A stretch of 20,159 nt of DNA from UBA1020 sp964520495 (GTDB lineage Bacteria > Patescibacteriota > Saccharimonadia > Saccharimonadales > Saccharimonadaceae): the NCBI GenBank assembly GCA_964520495.1, contig CAZFMZ010000008.1:1-20159 (forward strand), in the 5' to 3' direction. The notes beneath the pieces were generated by a model that saw only the letters and a program-made list of their open reading frames with translations, made no database searches and was not told where the DNA came from. This document shows, one piece after another, positions 12,467 to 20,159 of the stretch. The position numbers and the translations under genes are program-made. Numbering within the stretch: the stretch's first letter is position 1; every line of letters begins with the position of its first letter.

Positions 12467-14230
12467 CTATGCAGTATCCGCTGCTACTCGGTTGACTTCT
12501 TCTATGGTCGTCAGGCCACCTAGTGCCTTCAGATATCCATCCTGGCGCATGGTGATCATGCCTTGTTCAACGGCCTTGCGCTGAATCTCGGCGCTGGTCG
12601 CGCGTTTGACAATCAGATTCTGAATGTCTTCGTTCACGTCCATCACCTCGTACAGTCCGGCACGGCCGGCATAGCCGCGTGGCGTCTGCGGGGTATCCTT
12701 GCCCTTGACCAAAGTATAAGCGCTTTGGCCTGCCAGGGGCAAGTCCTTGTATCCAAGGTCCTGACTGATGACCGCCACCTGCTCCTTCGTCTTCGGCAAT
12801 AAATGCCCCACCGTAGTCGTGATGTTCTGAGTTTCGATTGGCGTCGAGTTATAGGCATCGCGCTTCGGTGCGACCCGCCGTACCAGTCGCTGACCGATGA
12901 TGGTGTTGACCGTACTAGCGATCAGGAACGGTTCGATTCCCATGTCGAGCAGACGCGGCAACACACCGGCCGCCGAGTTGGTATGCAGGGTTGAGAATAC
13001 CAAGTGGCCGGTCAAGGCTGCCTGGACGGCCAATTCGGCCGTTTCCTTGTCACGGATCTCTCCGACCATTACCACGTCCGGGTCCTGACGCAGGATTGAG
13101 CGTAATCCGTTCCCGAAGGTCAGACCGACCTCGGCATTCACCTGAATCTGGTTGACGCCTTGCATCTTATATTCGACCGGGTCTTCCAATGTGACGATGT
13201 TGACGCTGTCGTCCATGATTTCCTTGATGAGCGCATACAGGCTGGTTGACTTACCGCTACCGGTCGGGCCACTGGTCAATACCATGCCGTTCGGTCGACG
13301 GATACCTTTTCGGATCGCCCTGAGGGCACGACCTGCGTAGCCCATGTCTTCAAGGTCGAACGAGTTGCCTGACTTGTCGAGTAGACGGATAACCACTTGC
13401 TCACCCCAGACGACCGGGCTGATAGAGATACGTAAGTCGACTTCCTTGCCGGCGACAGCGATGGCGAACTGACCGTCCTGAGGAGTACGGTGCTCGTCGA
13501 TCTTCAGATTGGATAAAATCTTTATACGGCTGACGAGCGCCGGTTCGATACTTTTGGGCAGTTGCATGATCTCACGTAAGACGCCGTCCACTCGACAGCG
13601 AATCTTCAGCGTGCCTTCAAGCGGCTCGATATGGATGTCTGAAGCCCGCGTCTTGACCGCGTACTCCAGGATGGTCGAAAGGGCGCGGGAAATCGGTGAA
13701 TCCTGCACCAGGGTCTTGATGTTTGCCGTCTTTTCTTCGGCCACGTCGGCTTCCGACTGGACTGCGGCGGCGTCAACGCCCGAGAGGTCGGCCTTATACT
13801 GGTCAAGGATATGGCGGACGCCGGCTTCAGACGCCATGAAGACCTTCAGTGGACGCTGGATGCGGTTCGCCAGATAGTCGACCGCCTGCACATTGTTGGC
13901 ATCGATCATGGCGACGGCCAAACGGTTCTGCACCTCAGCGAGCGGTACGGCCATGAAACGTTCGGCGATATCCTCAGGTAGCAGGTTGAGGATTTGATCA
14001 TCGATGACGGTATTGAGCAAGTTCACATACGGCACGCCCGACACCTGAGCCGTAGCATGGGTCAGCAATTCGTCATCGACGGCGCCCTGCTCGGTCAACA
14101 CTGTCATGATCGGCTTGTTCGCAGCACTCGCCTCAGTCTGCGCGGCCTCGATCTGCGCCTGCATGATCAGTCCCTCATCTTTTAGAAGGACGAGTAGTTT
14201 TTCTTGGAGTTCGGCGGTCAGTAGGGCCAC
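12467..14230 (-). CDS. pilB: Pilus extension ATPase PilB, without the usual zinc cysteines
   Basis: The 587-residue GspE/PilB ATPase has an N-terminal T2SSE_N domain (about 1-145), a linker, and then the motor domain. Walker A is GPTGSGKST (321-329, K327), the Asp box LEDPVEY (348-354), Walker B VVMVGEIRD (386-394) and the His box TGHLVFSTLHTN (407-418). It powers pilin assembly. Family members normally carry a four-cysteine zinc motif after GQRLVR. Here that region reads RRVAPKR and later TPQTPRGYAGR, with no cysteines; the only cysteine in the protein is C212. The start is GTG at 14230 with GGGAGG 7 nt upstream. It follows the 78-residue protein by 12 nt. Confidence 0.97.
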   Translation of the reverse strand: MALLTAELQEKLLVLLKDEGLIMQAQIEAAQTEASAANKPIMTVLTEQGAVDDELLTHATAQVSGVPYVNLLNTVIDDQILNLLPEDIAERFMAVPLAEVQNRLAVAMIDANNVQAVDYLANRIQRPLKVFMASEAGVRHILDQYKADLSGVDAAAVQSEADVAEEKTANIKTLVQDSPISRALSTILEYAVKTRASDIHIEPLEGTLKIRCRVDGVLREIMQLPKSIEPALVSRIKILSNLKIDEHRTPQDGQFAIAVAGKEVDLRISISPVVWGEQVVIRLLDKSGNSFDLEDMGYAGRALRAIRKGIRRPNGMVLTSGPTGSGKSTSLYALIKEIMDDSVNIVTLEDPVEYKMQGVNQIQVNAEVGLTFGNGLRSILRQDPDVVMVGEIRDKETAELAVQAALTGHLVFSTLHTNSAAGVLPRLLDMGIEPFLIASTVNTIIGQRLVRRVAPKRDAYNSTPIETQNITTTVGHLLPKTKEQVAVISQDLGYKDLPLAGQSAYTLVKGKDTPQTPRGYAGRAGLYEVMDVNEDIQNLIVKRATSAEIQRKAVEQGMITMRQDGYLKALGGLTTIEEVNRVAADTA

Positions 14231-14242
14231 GCCAGGGCCTCC

Positions 14243-14479
14243 CTACTGTCCACTGGCGGCAGAGCCGCCGATGGTTACGTCAACCGTCGGATTGATGGCA
14301 GCTTTGTTGAAGATACGGCCTGAGGGCTCGTCTACGTCGGCCGTGTACTTTTCAGCCTTCTTTACCTGGACGGCTTCATCCGGGCCTTTCAGGCCAGGAA
14401 TGGAGCTGACCGCGCCATACGCGAACATAACACTGACGGAAGCAATCAGGATGATCATAGCAATGTCGGTGGACTTCAT
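14243..14479 (-). CDS. Small single-pass membrane protein between pilO and pilB, unknown family
   Basis: The 78-residue protein has one N-terminal membrane segment (about 6-27, AMIILIASVSVMFAYGAV). An extracytoplasmic tail, probably disordered, follows (EPSGRIFNKAAINPTVDV), without cysteines or a lipobox. I do not recognise a family. It overlaps pilO by 4 nt (ATGA) and precedes pilB by 12 nt, so it is translationally tied to the alignment-complex genes. Its place is where diderm clusters carry pilP, but it has no PilP signature. Role as a PilNO partner is only a guess from position. Confidence 0.75.
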   Translation of the reverse strand: MKSTDIAMIILIASVSVMFAYGAVSSIPGLKGPDEAVQVKKAEKYTADVDEPSGRIFNKAAINPTVDVTIGGSAASGQ

Positions 14480-15150
14480 GGACGTACCGCCTTTTCGCTT
14501 AATTCGACTTTCTTCTCTGGCTGGTAGAATGCTCGGCCGGCACCACTAAGGGAAATCTTATTGTTCTGCTGCTCGATCGTCAGAGTAGTCAGGTCGATGA
14601 CACGGATGGAAGTCTCGAGATTGCGCAGTACCTGCTTCAGACTGTTCGCCTGTCCGGCCGGCGCACTCACCACGAACTCGAAGGTAATCTCGCCGTCGCC
14701 TTCCTCACTGCCGTCATCATCGTCTTCGACGCCAGAGATCGGGTTGACGGTCAGCGTGTCGATGGAAACGCCGCCACCGACCAGCAGTTTCTGCTGCAAC
14801 GAAGCGCCCAATGCTGATGAGTTAGCGGTTGATGGGAGGCCGTCAAGAATGGCTGCGATCGGTTCAGAATCCTCGACACGCGGTGTTTCGACCAGGTTCT
14901 CGTTGGTGTTAAGTACCCGGATATTCTCTTTCAGCTCGTCGACGATTTCGTTATTGGCCCGTAAGGTCGCTACTGTCTCGTTCTTCTCGTTGATGACGCG
15001 CTGGTTGAAGCTAATACGTTCGAACAGAGAGAACGACAGCACTAAGGCGATGCCAACAATGGCGGCGGCGCCGGCCACCCATAGGAACATCGTCTTGTTG
15101 GCGTTTTCAATTTGCTGGCGCTTGCGCAGCGCGACGTTCTTGTCGGCCAT
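14476..15150 (-). CDS. pilO: Type IV pilus alignment-complex protein PilO-like
   Basis: The 224-residue bitopic protein has a short basic cytoplasmic tail, a membrane segment (about 22-44) and a coiled stretch (FNQRVINEKNETVATLRANN, continuing to about 85). An extracytoplasmic alpha/beta domain follows, with an internal acidic loop (EDDDDGSEEGDGE). This is the PilO layout, and it follows pilN with a 1-nt TAATG overlap. The primary sequence is divergent; the name rests on architecture and on order after pilM and pilN. It would pair with PilN outside the membrane. Confidence 0.8.
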   Translation of the reverse strand: MADKNVALRKRQQIENANKTMFLWVAGAAAIVGIALVLSFSLFERISFNQRVINEKNETVATLRANNEIVDELKENIRVLNTNENLVETPRVEDSEPIAAILDGLPSTANSSALGASLQQKLLVGGGVSIDTLTVNPISGVEDDDDGSEEGDGEITFEFVVSAPAGQANSLKQVLRNLETSIRVIDLTTLTIEQQNNKISLSGAGRAFYQPEKKVELSEKAVRP

Positions 15151-15872
15151 TACTCGGTCTCCTCCGCTTCGGCGTTGGTAAACAGGCTACTAGGCACACC
15201 CTTGGCCGAGTCGGTCGCGTTCTGGCGGTTCGGGGTGATAATCCTGCCCTGCTCTGAGGTGTAGGCAAACAGTTCATCCGGATATGTGAAGCTAAGTGAG
15301 AAACGCAGCACGCGGTTTCCGTCACCATCTTCGCCGTAGCGACGTTCACCATCGAGGATATTCTCGGCGATCAGGACCGGCTCTTTCGCTTCCCCGTCCT
15401 GGCTGAACCCGAAGCGGGTCTGAGCGATGGTCTTCTTGAAGACTTCGAGCGCTTCATACCCATTGGTAGCTTCGCCTTCGATGGCAATTAGGTTCTCTTC
15501 GGCTTCAAGCGTGATACGGGACACCGACACCCGGTTCTCACCAGATGGAACCGTCGTGGTCAGGATATCGAACAAACGGGCTGAAACCAGTTTGTCGTTG
15601 TGCTGACCCTGTAAGGTCGACAGCTGGTTCTGGATAGTCAACGTTTTCGCCAGGTCCTCGACCTCGCTCAGCTTCTGACTCTCATTCTTAATGGCGTCGT
15701 CTGCCAACGCGTTCGCGAGGGTCTGACCCCCGAACGCGTACAATGCCAACAGCACCACCCCACCGGTAAAGACCATGGCGGTCAGGACGGCGGCAGAAAT
15801 GACGGTCTTGCGCTGGCGGCGTGCCTTGAGTAGTTCGAGCTTGACGTCAGGAATCAGGTTGATTTCAATCAT
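15150..15872 (-). CDS. pilN: Type IV pilus alignment-complex protein PilN
   Basis: The 240-residue bitopic protein begins MIEINLIPD, the conserved cytoplasmic motif by which PilN docks on PilM. A basic stretch (LLKARRQRK), a membrane segment (about 24-47), a coiled region (about 60-95) and an extracytoplasmic ferredoxin-like body follow. The tail is extended and acidic. It overlaps pilM by 4 nt (ATGA) and pilO by 1 nt, showing tight translational coupling. Confidence 0.92.
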   Translation of the reverse strand: MIEINLIPDVKLELLKARRQRKTVISAAVLTAMVFTGGVVLLALYAFGGQTLANALADDAIKNESQKLSEVEDLAKTLTIQNQLSTLQGQHNDKLVSARLFDILTTTVPSGENRVSVSRITLEAEENLIAIEGEATNGYEALEVFKKTIAQTRFGFSQDGEAKEPVLIAENILDGERRYGEDGDGNRVLRFSLSFTYPDELFAYTSEQGRIITPNRQNATDSAKGVPSSLFTNAEAEETE

Positions 15873-16918
15873 GACTTGTTGCTCCTCTGCGCCAGGCCGA
15901 CGACGGTCGCGAACTCATGCATAACCGGTAACAGCTGCTGTTGATCAGTCTGCGAGACGCGCACCTTCTGCCATGGGTTGGCCGCTTCCGCTTTGACACC
16001 GGTCTTGGCGGCGACGTATTCACCGAAGCGTGGCGTACTACTGGCATAACCGGCTAGCAGGATGCCGCCGATCGGTGTGCTGGCGTAACGGGTCTGGAAG
16101 AACTTGATCGACTTGGTCAGTTCACCGGTAAAGTTGTCGAGCGTGCTCTCAAGCGCCCGCAGTACCTGGCCGTCCAGACGGTCGGGTGCCAGTCCGAATT
16201 TCAGGACGAATTGGCGGGCCTGGTCTTCCTGTACGTTGAGATTGGAAACGATGGCTTTCAGCAGTGAACTCAGGCCCACCGGTATGGTCCGCACTAATCG
16301 CGGCGCGTCGCCATAGGTGATAGCGAGGTCGGTTGATTGTTCGCCCATGTCGACGAGCAGACGCGCGTCAGACACTCCGCCCGGTAGCAACGAACGGATC
16401 ATGGCGATCGGGTCGGGTTCGGCCGCGATGACGTTCAGGCCGAGACTTTCGACGAATTCAAGCTGTTCCTCCGCATAGCTAACGGCGGTCGATGTCAGCA
16501 GGACTTCCTGCTGTTTCGGGTCGTGCAAGCTCTGTCCAAGCAGTTTCCAGTCGACCTTCGCTTCGTCGACGGCCATCGGGATATATTGATCAATCTGATA
16601 CTTGATGGTGCTGCGTAGCTCCGCCTCACTCATGGCCGGGACGTCGATGACGGTCGTGAACGTCTTCTGGCTCGGAAGACCGATCGCCACGTCGCGGCTC
16701 TTGATGCCGCTCTGCCCGATGGCAGTCATGATGACTTCGCCTAAGCGGCGACGTGCCTCTGGTGAATCAGAGGCGGACGTCTTGGCATCGACAGGGGCAT
16801 AGCCGTAGTGCACCAGGTTCCAGTTGTCCTGCCCGGCTTGGCTCAGTTGCACCACCCGGATGGCATTGGTGCCAATGTCCAGTCCGAAGAAGTCGCCCAC
16901 ACTTTTTACTAATGCCAT
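15869..16918 (-). CDS. pilM: Actin-like pilus assembly ATPase PilM
   Basis: The 349-residue cytoplasmic protein has an actin/FtsA fold. Phosphate-1 motif GLDIGTNAIRVVQL lies at 12-25, phosphate-2 LLVDMGEQSTDLAI at 187-200, and an adenosine-site LLAGYAS near the C-terminus. It binds the PilN N-terminus and links it to the motor. The frame is open upstream to a further ATG giving 13 extra residues. The ATG at 16918 is chosen because the protein then starts MALVKSVGDFFGLDIG like its family and because the TATAAT box overlaps the upstream alternatives. It heads the pilMNO-x-BTC operon. Confidence 0.93.
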   Translation of the reverse strand: MALVKSVGDFFGLDIGTNAIRVVQLSQAGQDNWNLVHYGYAPVDAKTSASDSPEARRRLGEVIMTAIGQSGIKSRDVAIGLPSQKTFTTVIDVPAMSEAELRSTIKYQIDQYIPMAVDEAKVDWKLLGQSLHDPKQQEVLLTSTAVSYAEEQLEFVESLGLNVIAAEPDPIAMIRSLLPGGVSDARLLVDMGEQSTDLAITYGDAPRLVRTIPVGLSSLLKAIVSNLNVQEDQARQFVLKFGLAPDRLDGQVLRALESTLDNFTGELTKSIKFFQTRYASTPIGGILLAGYASSTPRFGEYVAAKTGVKAEAANPWQKVRVSQTDQQQLLPVMHEFATVVGLAQRSNKS

Positions 16919-16928
16919 ATTACGCCTC

Positions 16929-16957
16929 ATTATACATAAGCGGTATACCCCCGGCAA
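16929..16957 (-). promoter_or_regulatory. Promoter of the pilMNO-pilBTC operon
   Basis: On the minus strand TTGCCG (16957-16952), a 17-bp spacer and consensus TATAAT (16934-16929) are found. Ten bases separate the -10 from the pilM ATG, so the leader would be about 4 nt. GAGG lies between and could give weak ribosome binding on read-through transcripts. Confidence 0.65.
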
Positions 16958-16973
16958 GCATTTTTCTCGAGGT

Positions 16974-19568
16974 CTAGAACCGAGGCGGCAGGTCGGTCAC
17001 CATGTCGGTCGACGCCACAGGGTTGTTGATGCCTCCCCCGGCGAACGCAGACAGGAATGCATCGGCACGAAGGTTAAAGGTCTCGGCTACCGTATCGGTG
17101 TCATTACCACTGTTGGTGGTCCGATACGGGTACAGTTCGTTCGCGACGACCGGCCCATTGAAGCGGAGCGGGTTCGGGCAAGTGTTGGCCTGCATCGAGA
17201 CACTGTCAGGTGAAACGAAGTTACTACCGGCGTTCGTGACATTACTACAGGTAGCGATTCGGTTGGCAACCAGCCAGGTGTCGATGCGGGTGACGTTCGG
17301 ATCAATGATGATGTCCTCAGCGATTAACACCACACGGGGAATCGACGAGATAGACGAATACGGGCCATTGGCGTACGTCAGGTTGTTAGAGATACGCAAC
17401 GTACCGTTAATCCTGACGACTCGCTTATACCCCGTGCCGAATGGCGAGGTATAGCCCGACCCAGGCAGCGTGACGTCGCCGTTGATAACGACGGCACCGC
17501 TCTGGTTGACCGTAAAGTTGGTGACTGCCCCGTAGCTACCAAAGGGCTGCAATCCGCCAGTCGTCCTATTCGCGAAGGTCAAGTTGCTCCAACTTTCCTG
17601 GTTGGCGGCTCCGTTGCCATCGACTAAGCCGCTACCAGACGCCATACCCTGGTTCGCTCCATTCGACAGAGTGCCGTACTCGCCCCAGCTACCGTAGGTA
17701 CGGCCCGAGATACGTGACAGACTGGTGTTAATGCTGCCCTGTGTTTTGAAGTCGTGTCCCCAAACGGCAAGCTTTGGCGTAATACCGATAGTGACACAGG
17801 TTGGAACGCCGTAGCGCCAATCGGTCGAGGTGTCGCTATAAGGCCGGACAGACAACGCGAAACAGTATTTAGTGCCCACTGGCGAAGGGTCAGGTATGGT
17901 GTAGCCCTGGGAGCCAAACGGGTCACCATTTCCATCTGTCATCGTGCTTGGATTGCCTACCTGGAACGTACCGGTTCCCTGTGACATCATCGTACAGCCG
18001 TTCGCATAGTAGACGCATGGATTACCCGTACCGGTTGACGTACCTGGTACAGCCACGCCAGGCGCCAATACGAACCGTGACAGATGCCAGGCGGTATCAT
18101 CCGCGCTCAAGGATGGACCCTGGTTGTCCACGATCGGCATGACCGATACCGACGAGCCGGACTCGGCGGCCGTGCCGGGATTCACCGACGTACTTGGTAC
18201 CAGTTCGAACTCGCGGGTGCCGTCAATACAGTCGCGGGGGAATGTCTGCTCGTTACCGTTCTGGTTACCCGTGGCGCTGGCGAATACCACGCGCACGCGT
18301 TGGCAATAGCGGTCCCCGGCCTCGAAGTCTGCCGGTAAGGTGCCGGCATCGTTGATCGTTTCCGTACCCCCGTCAGGACGCACCATGTCTACCCGTGCGC
18401 CGCCTTTATCAGTCCAGCCGCTGTTGTTCAGGTTCTCCTGCACCCATATGCGGGCAAAGCCACGACCGGCGGAATTCATGTGATGCGGACCTTCGTTCGT
18501 CACCCGATGGCGGAAATTATATGCGTCGCCACCCAGGCCCTGCTTGTCAGCCGGAACCGTGACGGTCGTCTGTCCAACGACGCTCCACTGTGGCGTCACC
18601 ACTACACAGATGCGTGAGGAGGCGATGTTATTATTATTAGTCGATGAGCGCGGTGAACCAACCACTCGTTGGCAATAGCGACTATTCGCAGAGGCGTCTT
18701 GCGGGATGGTGAACGTATGATCACAGCTGTTCCCCGTAGTCTGATTATTGTTCAGGCCTCCCGACACGTCACAGTTCCTCGTCCTGCCACTCTTGCTTGC
18801 ACCCGTCCCACTGCCACCGTTCCATTCGGCATAGGCATCCAGCTTGGTACCCATGTTACCCGGCCCGTCATTTTTTATCTGATGATTGAACGTGACTGAT
18901 TGCCCGACACGTCGGCTCACTTCGTTGACCTTGTTGCCGTTCTGGTTGAACCAAGAGTTTGCCGACAGATTGAACGGTGGGGGGTTTATATATGTACTGC
19001 GGCCAATCGGGTTGGCACATGGCACCTCGATAACTGCCTTTACCTGCCCCCCTTGTGCGAATACGATCAGTTCGCGCGCCCCGGAGTTATAATTCGTGAA
19101 GAAATCATCATTGATACTGCCATCATAAAACGAAATCCGACCGTAGTTATTCGGGTCGGCGAATGTCGTATACATCGACACGGAATTATCCTTAATGCGT
19201 GCCTCCCAGTCGTTGAGCATGGCTGCCGAGGGCGTCCTATCTTTACTCCAGCCACCGCCGGCACCAGCACCAACCATCAGGTTAACGATAAAAGCAGCGC
19301 CGGTTTTGTCCCTAGCGTTACCATTCTTTAATTTATTACGGATAAAGGTTGTAAACCCGTTCTTGCTTGACTTGGCACCCGCTGGAATCGCGTTCTGGCC
19401 AGGCCGTCCGCTCAGCACGTCATCAGAATAGGAAAGGTCCGTGTAGGCAGCTTTGCCGGAAAAATAGCCGGTGCCTGTGTAGGCATGAGCATCATGGCTG
19501 CCAAACAATACCACGCCCATAGTCATGCCTACGAACAATGCACCTATAGCAAGCTTTGAGCGTATCAT
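16974..19568 (-). CDS. Large secreted modular surface protein, candidate pilus-associated adhesin
   Basis: The 864-residue protein has a signal peptide cut after AHA (about residue 29). Domains: an N-terminal region (30-200) of unknown fold, then three tandem beta-rich modules (about 212-325, 327-450, 455-595). Each module has an N.GP motif (KNDGP, TNEGP, DNQGP) and a Y-C plus C pair: C299/C321, C422/C447, C569/C591. The C-terminal region (about 600-864) includes repeats like VVINGDVTL, VVRINGTLRISNNLTY and VVLIAEDIIIDPNVTRIDT that suggest a beta-helix, and ends TDLPPRF. No LPXTG or membrane anchor is seen. The ATG at 19568 overlaps the TPR stop by 1 nt, with GGAGG 7 nt upstream. Function as an adhesin or tip protein is inferred from secretion and linkage. 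Confidence 0.75.
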   Translation of the reverse strand: MIRSKLAIGALFVGMTMGVVLFGSHDAHAYTGTGYFSGKAAYTDLSYSDDVLSGRPGQNAIPAGAKSSKNGFTTFIRNKLKNGNARDKTGAAFIVNLMVGAGAGGGWSKDRTPSAAMLNDWEARIKDNSVSMYTTFADPNNYGRISFYDGSINDDFFTNYNSGARELIVFAQGGQVKAVIEVPCANPIGRSTYINPPPFNLSANSWFNQNGNKVNEVSRRVGQSVTFNHQIKNDGPGNMGTKLDAYAEWNGGSGTGASKSGRTRNCDVSGGLNNNQTTGNSCDHTFTIPQDASANSRYCQRVVGSPRSSTNNNNIASSRICVVVTPQWSVVGQTTVTVPADKQGLGGDAYNFRHRVTNEGPHHMNSAGRGFARIWVQENLNNSGWTDKGGARVDMVRPDGGTETINDAGTLPADFEAGDRYCQRVRVVFASATGNQNGNEQTFPRDCIDGTREFELVPSTSVNPGTAAESGSSVSVMPIVDNQGPSLSADDTAWHLSRFVLAPGVAVPGTSTGTGNPCVYYANGCTMMSQGTGTFQVGNPSTMTDGNGDPFGSQGYTIPDPSPVGTKYCFALSVRPYSDTSTDWRYGVPTCVTIGITPKLAVWGHDFKTQGSINTSLSRISGRTYGSWGEYGTLSNGANQGMASGSGLVDGNGAANQESWSNLTFANRTTGGLQPFGSYGAVTNFTVNQSGAVVINGDVTLPGSGYTSPFGTGYKRVVRINGTLRISNNLTYANGPYSSISSIPRVVLIAEDIIIDPNVTRIDTWLVANRIATCSNVTNAGSNFVSPDSVSMQANTCPNPLRFNGPVVANELYPYRTTNSGNDTDTVAETFNLRADAFLSAFAGGGINNPVASTDMVTDLPPRF

Positions 19569-20056
19569 CACTGTGCCTCCTCAAGTAAACGCGCTTCCAT
19601 CATGTAGTACTCGTAGTCGCTTCGACTATCGCCCTCTTCGCTGTCTGCCCTGGCAAGTTCGGCGGCTTTCTTGTAGGCGGCAATGGCGGCTTCGGTATTT
19701 CCGGCCTGTTGAGCAGCGAACGCAAGCTGTCCGTAGCTAGTAGATGTGGGGGAAGCCTCAACGGCTTTCTCGGCATAATCGGCCGCTTTCCGACCGTCTC
19801 CTTCTGCGACATAGTGATTAGATAGGTCGCTAAAGGCAGCGGCCTTCTCGGTGTCGCTGCTTGCAGCTTTAACCTTCGCTTCAAGTTCTTGTCGACGTTT
19901 GTCATCCTCAGACACGTCCACTTTGGATTGTTTGTTCATGGTCGTCACGTAGTACCAGGCTCCGGTACCGGCTGCCAGCACTACCAGTACGGCCGTCACC
20001 ACTAGCAGGACCTTTTTCAGGCTGCGCCCTTTCATGCTCACGTGACGTCGCTTCAT
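19568..20056 (-). CDS. Membrane-anchored TPR-repeat protein
   Basis: The 162-residue protein has a basic N-terminus, one membrane segment (about 14-37), a charged linker (47-65), and helices matching about two TPR units (about 70-137). These include AEGDGRKAADYAEKAVEASP and AGNTEAAIAAYKKAAELA. There is no lipobox, so it is not a PilF/PilW-type lipoprotein, though it might play a similar scaffold role. It is translationally coupled to the large secreted protein (TGATG overlap), suggesting a role in that protein's export or assembly. An in-frame ATG seven codons downstream is an alternative start. Confidence 0.8.
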   Translation of the reverse strand: MKRRHVSMKGRSLKKVLLVVTAVLVVLAAGTGAWYYVTTMNKQSKVDVSEDDKRRQELEAKVKAASSDTEKAAAFSDLSNHYVAEGDGRKAADYAEKAVEASPTSTSYGQLAFAAQQAGNTEAAIAAYKKAAELARADSEEGDSRSDYEYYMMEARLLEEAQ

Positions 20057-20065
20057 TTACCGCTT

Positions 20066-20074
20066 ATGGTAGCA
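20066..20074 (-). promoter_or_regulatory. Extended -10 promoter of the TPR/adhesin operon
   Basis: On the minus strand TGCTACCAT (hexamer 20071-20066) lies nine bases before the TPR-gene ATG. The predicted leader is only about 2-3 nt. No clear -35 is visible. Confidence 0.45.
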
Positions 20075-20120
20075 CATACGTTCCATAGCTGGGAAGTGGT
20101 TCGCGTATGTTGTTCGCCTC

Positions 20121-20129
20121 TGTTACAAT
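20121..20129 (+). promoter_or_regulatory. Extended -10 promoter of the divergent right-edge gene
   Basis: TGTTACAAT (hexamer 20124-20129) lies ten bases before a plus-strand ATG at 20140, giving a predicted leader of about 4 nt. It lies back to back with the TPR-gene promoter. Confidence 0.5.
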
Positions 20130-20139
20130 GAGAAACCGT

Positions 20140-20159
20140 ATGAGTTTATCAATCGGCAT
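20140..20159 (+). CDS. Start of a plus-strand gene, possibly the GTPase YchF (partial)
   Basis: Only MSLSIG and most of one further codon are inside the window. This fits the start of YchF-family GTPases (consensus M.L.IGIVGLPNVGKS) and follows a plausible promoter. Six residues cannot establish identity. Confidence 0.35.

Noticed and set aside
5391..16918. A type II secretion system instead of a type IV pilus
   Set aside because: PilM/PilN/PilO and a PilT retraction ATPase are present, and there is no secretin, GspC or GspL. The minor pilins are GspHIJK-like only by shared ancestry.
1..20159. CRISPR arrays, insertion sequences or prophage genes
   Set aside because: No regularly spaced repeats, transposase motifs or phage structural genes were seen. 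The only recombinase is XerC/D-like and lies among housekeeping genes.

Overview
The window looks like a chromosomal segment of a Candidatus Saccharibacteria (TM7) or related Patescibacteria/CPR genome. This is an inference from several things read together: a compact monoderm-type type IV pilus (T4P) cluster with no secretin or PilP, a single XerC/D-like recombinase, very short intergenic gaps, moderate G+C, and start codons that often sit only 6 to 10 nt after a -10 promoter box. TGA is used as a real stop (for example in the pilM, PilX-like and TPR genes), so the UGA-recoding CPR lineages are disfavoured.

Layout. Positions 1-39 are the 3' part of a tRNA, probably tRNA-Asp, followed by a terminator and a structured trailer up to a bidirectional terminator at 217-247. 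A minus-strand housekeeping operon follows (read from 2445 to 276): a PH-domain membrane protein, a membrane-anchored parvulin/SurA-like foldase, and a Mn-type superoxide dismutase. It is divergent from a plus-strand tRNA-Arg(CCT) at 2492-2568. The 2609-3110 stretch has no recognisable protein gene, but on the minus strand it has a good promoter, about 300 nt of structured sequence and an intrinsic terminator. I read this as an unassigned non-coding RNA gene. Next come ndk and uppP on the minus strand, and xerC on the plus strand, which starts only 22 bp from uppP.

From 20056 down to 5391, all on the minus strand, lies the T4P locus. It begins with a membrane-anchored TPR protein and a large secreted modular protein (candidate surface or pilus-tip adhesin). 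Then come pilM, pilN, pilO, a 78-residue single-pass protein, pilB, pilT, pilC, the putative major pilin, the prepilin peptidase pilD, and four minor pilins in the order H, I/V, J/W, K/X. Together these supply the actin-like/inner-membrane alignment complex (PilMNO), the extension and retraction motors (PilB, PilT), the platform (PilC), the fibre subunit, its peptidase and a presumptive tip-priming complex. At the far right edge a plus-strand gene begins divergently; its first residues fit YchF.

Regulatory wiring visible in the sequence: separate promoters precede the TPR gene, pilM, the major pilin, pilD and the minor-pilin block, and an intrinsic terminator follows the major pilin. Several of these, and those of uppP, xerC and the PH gene, look leaderless.
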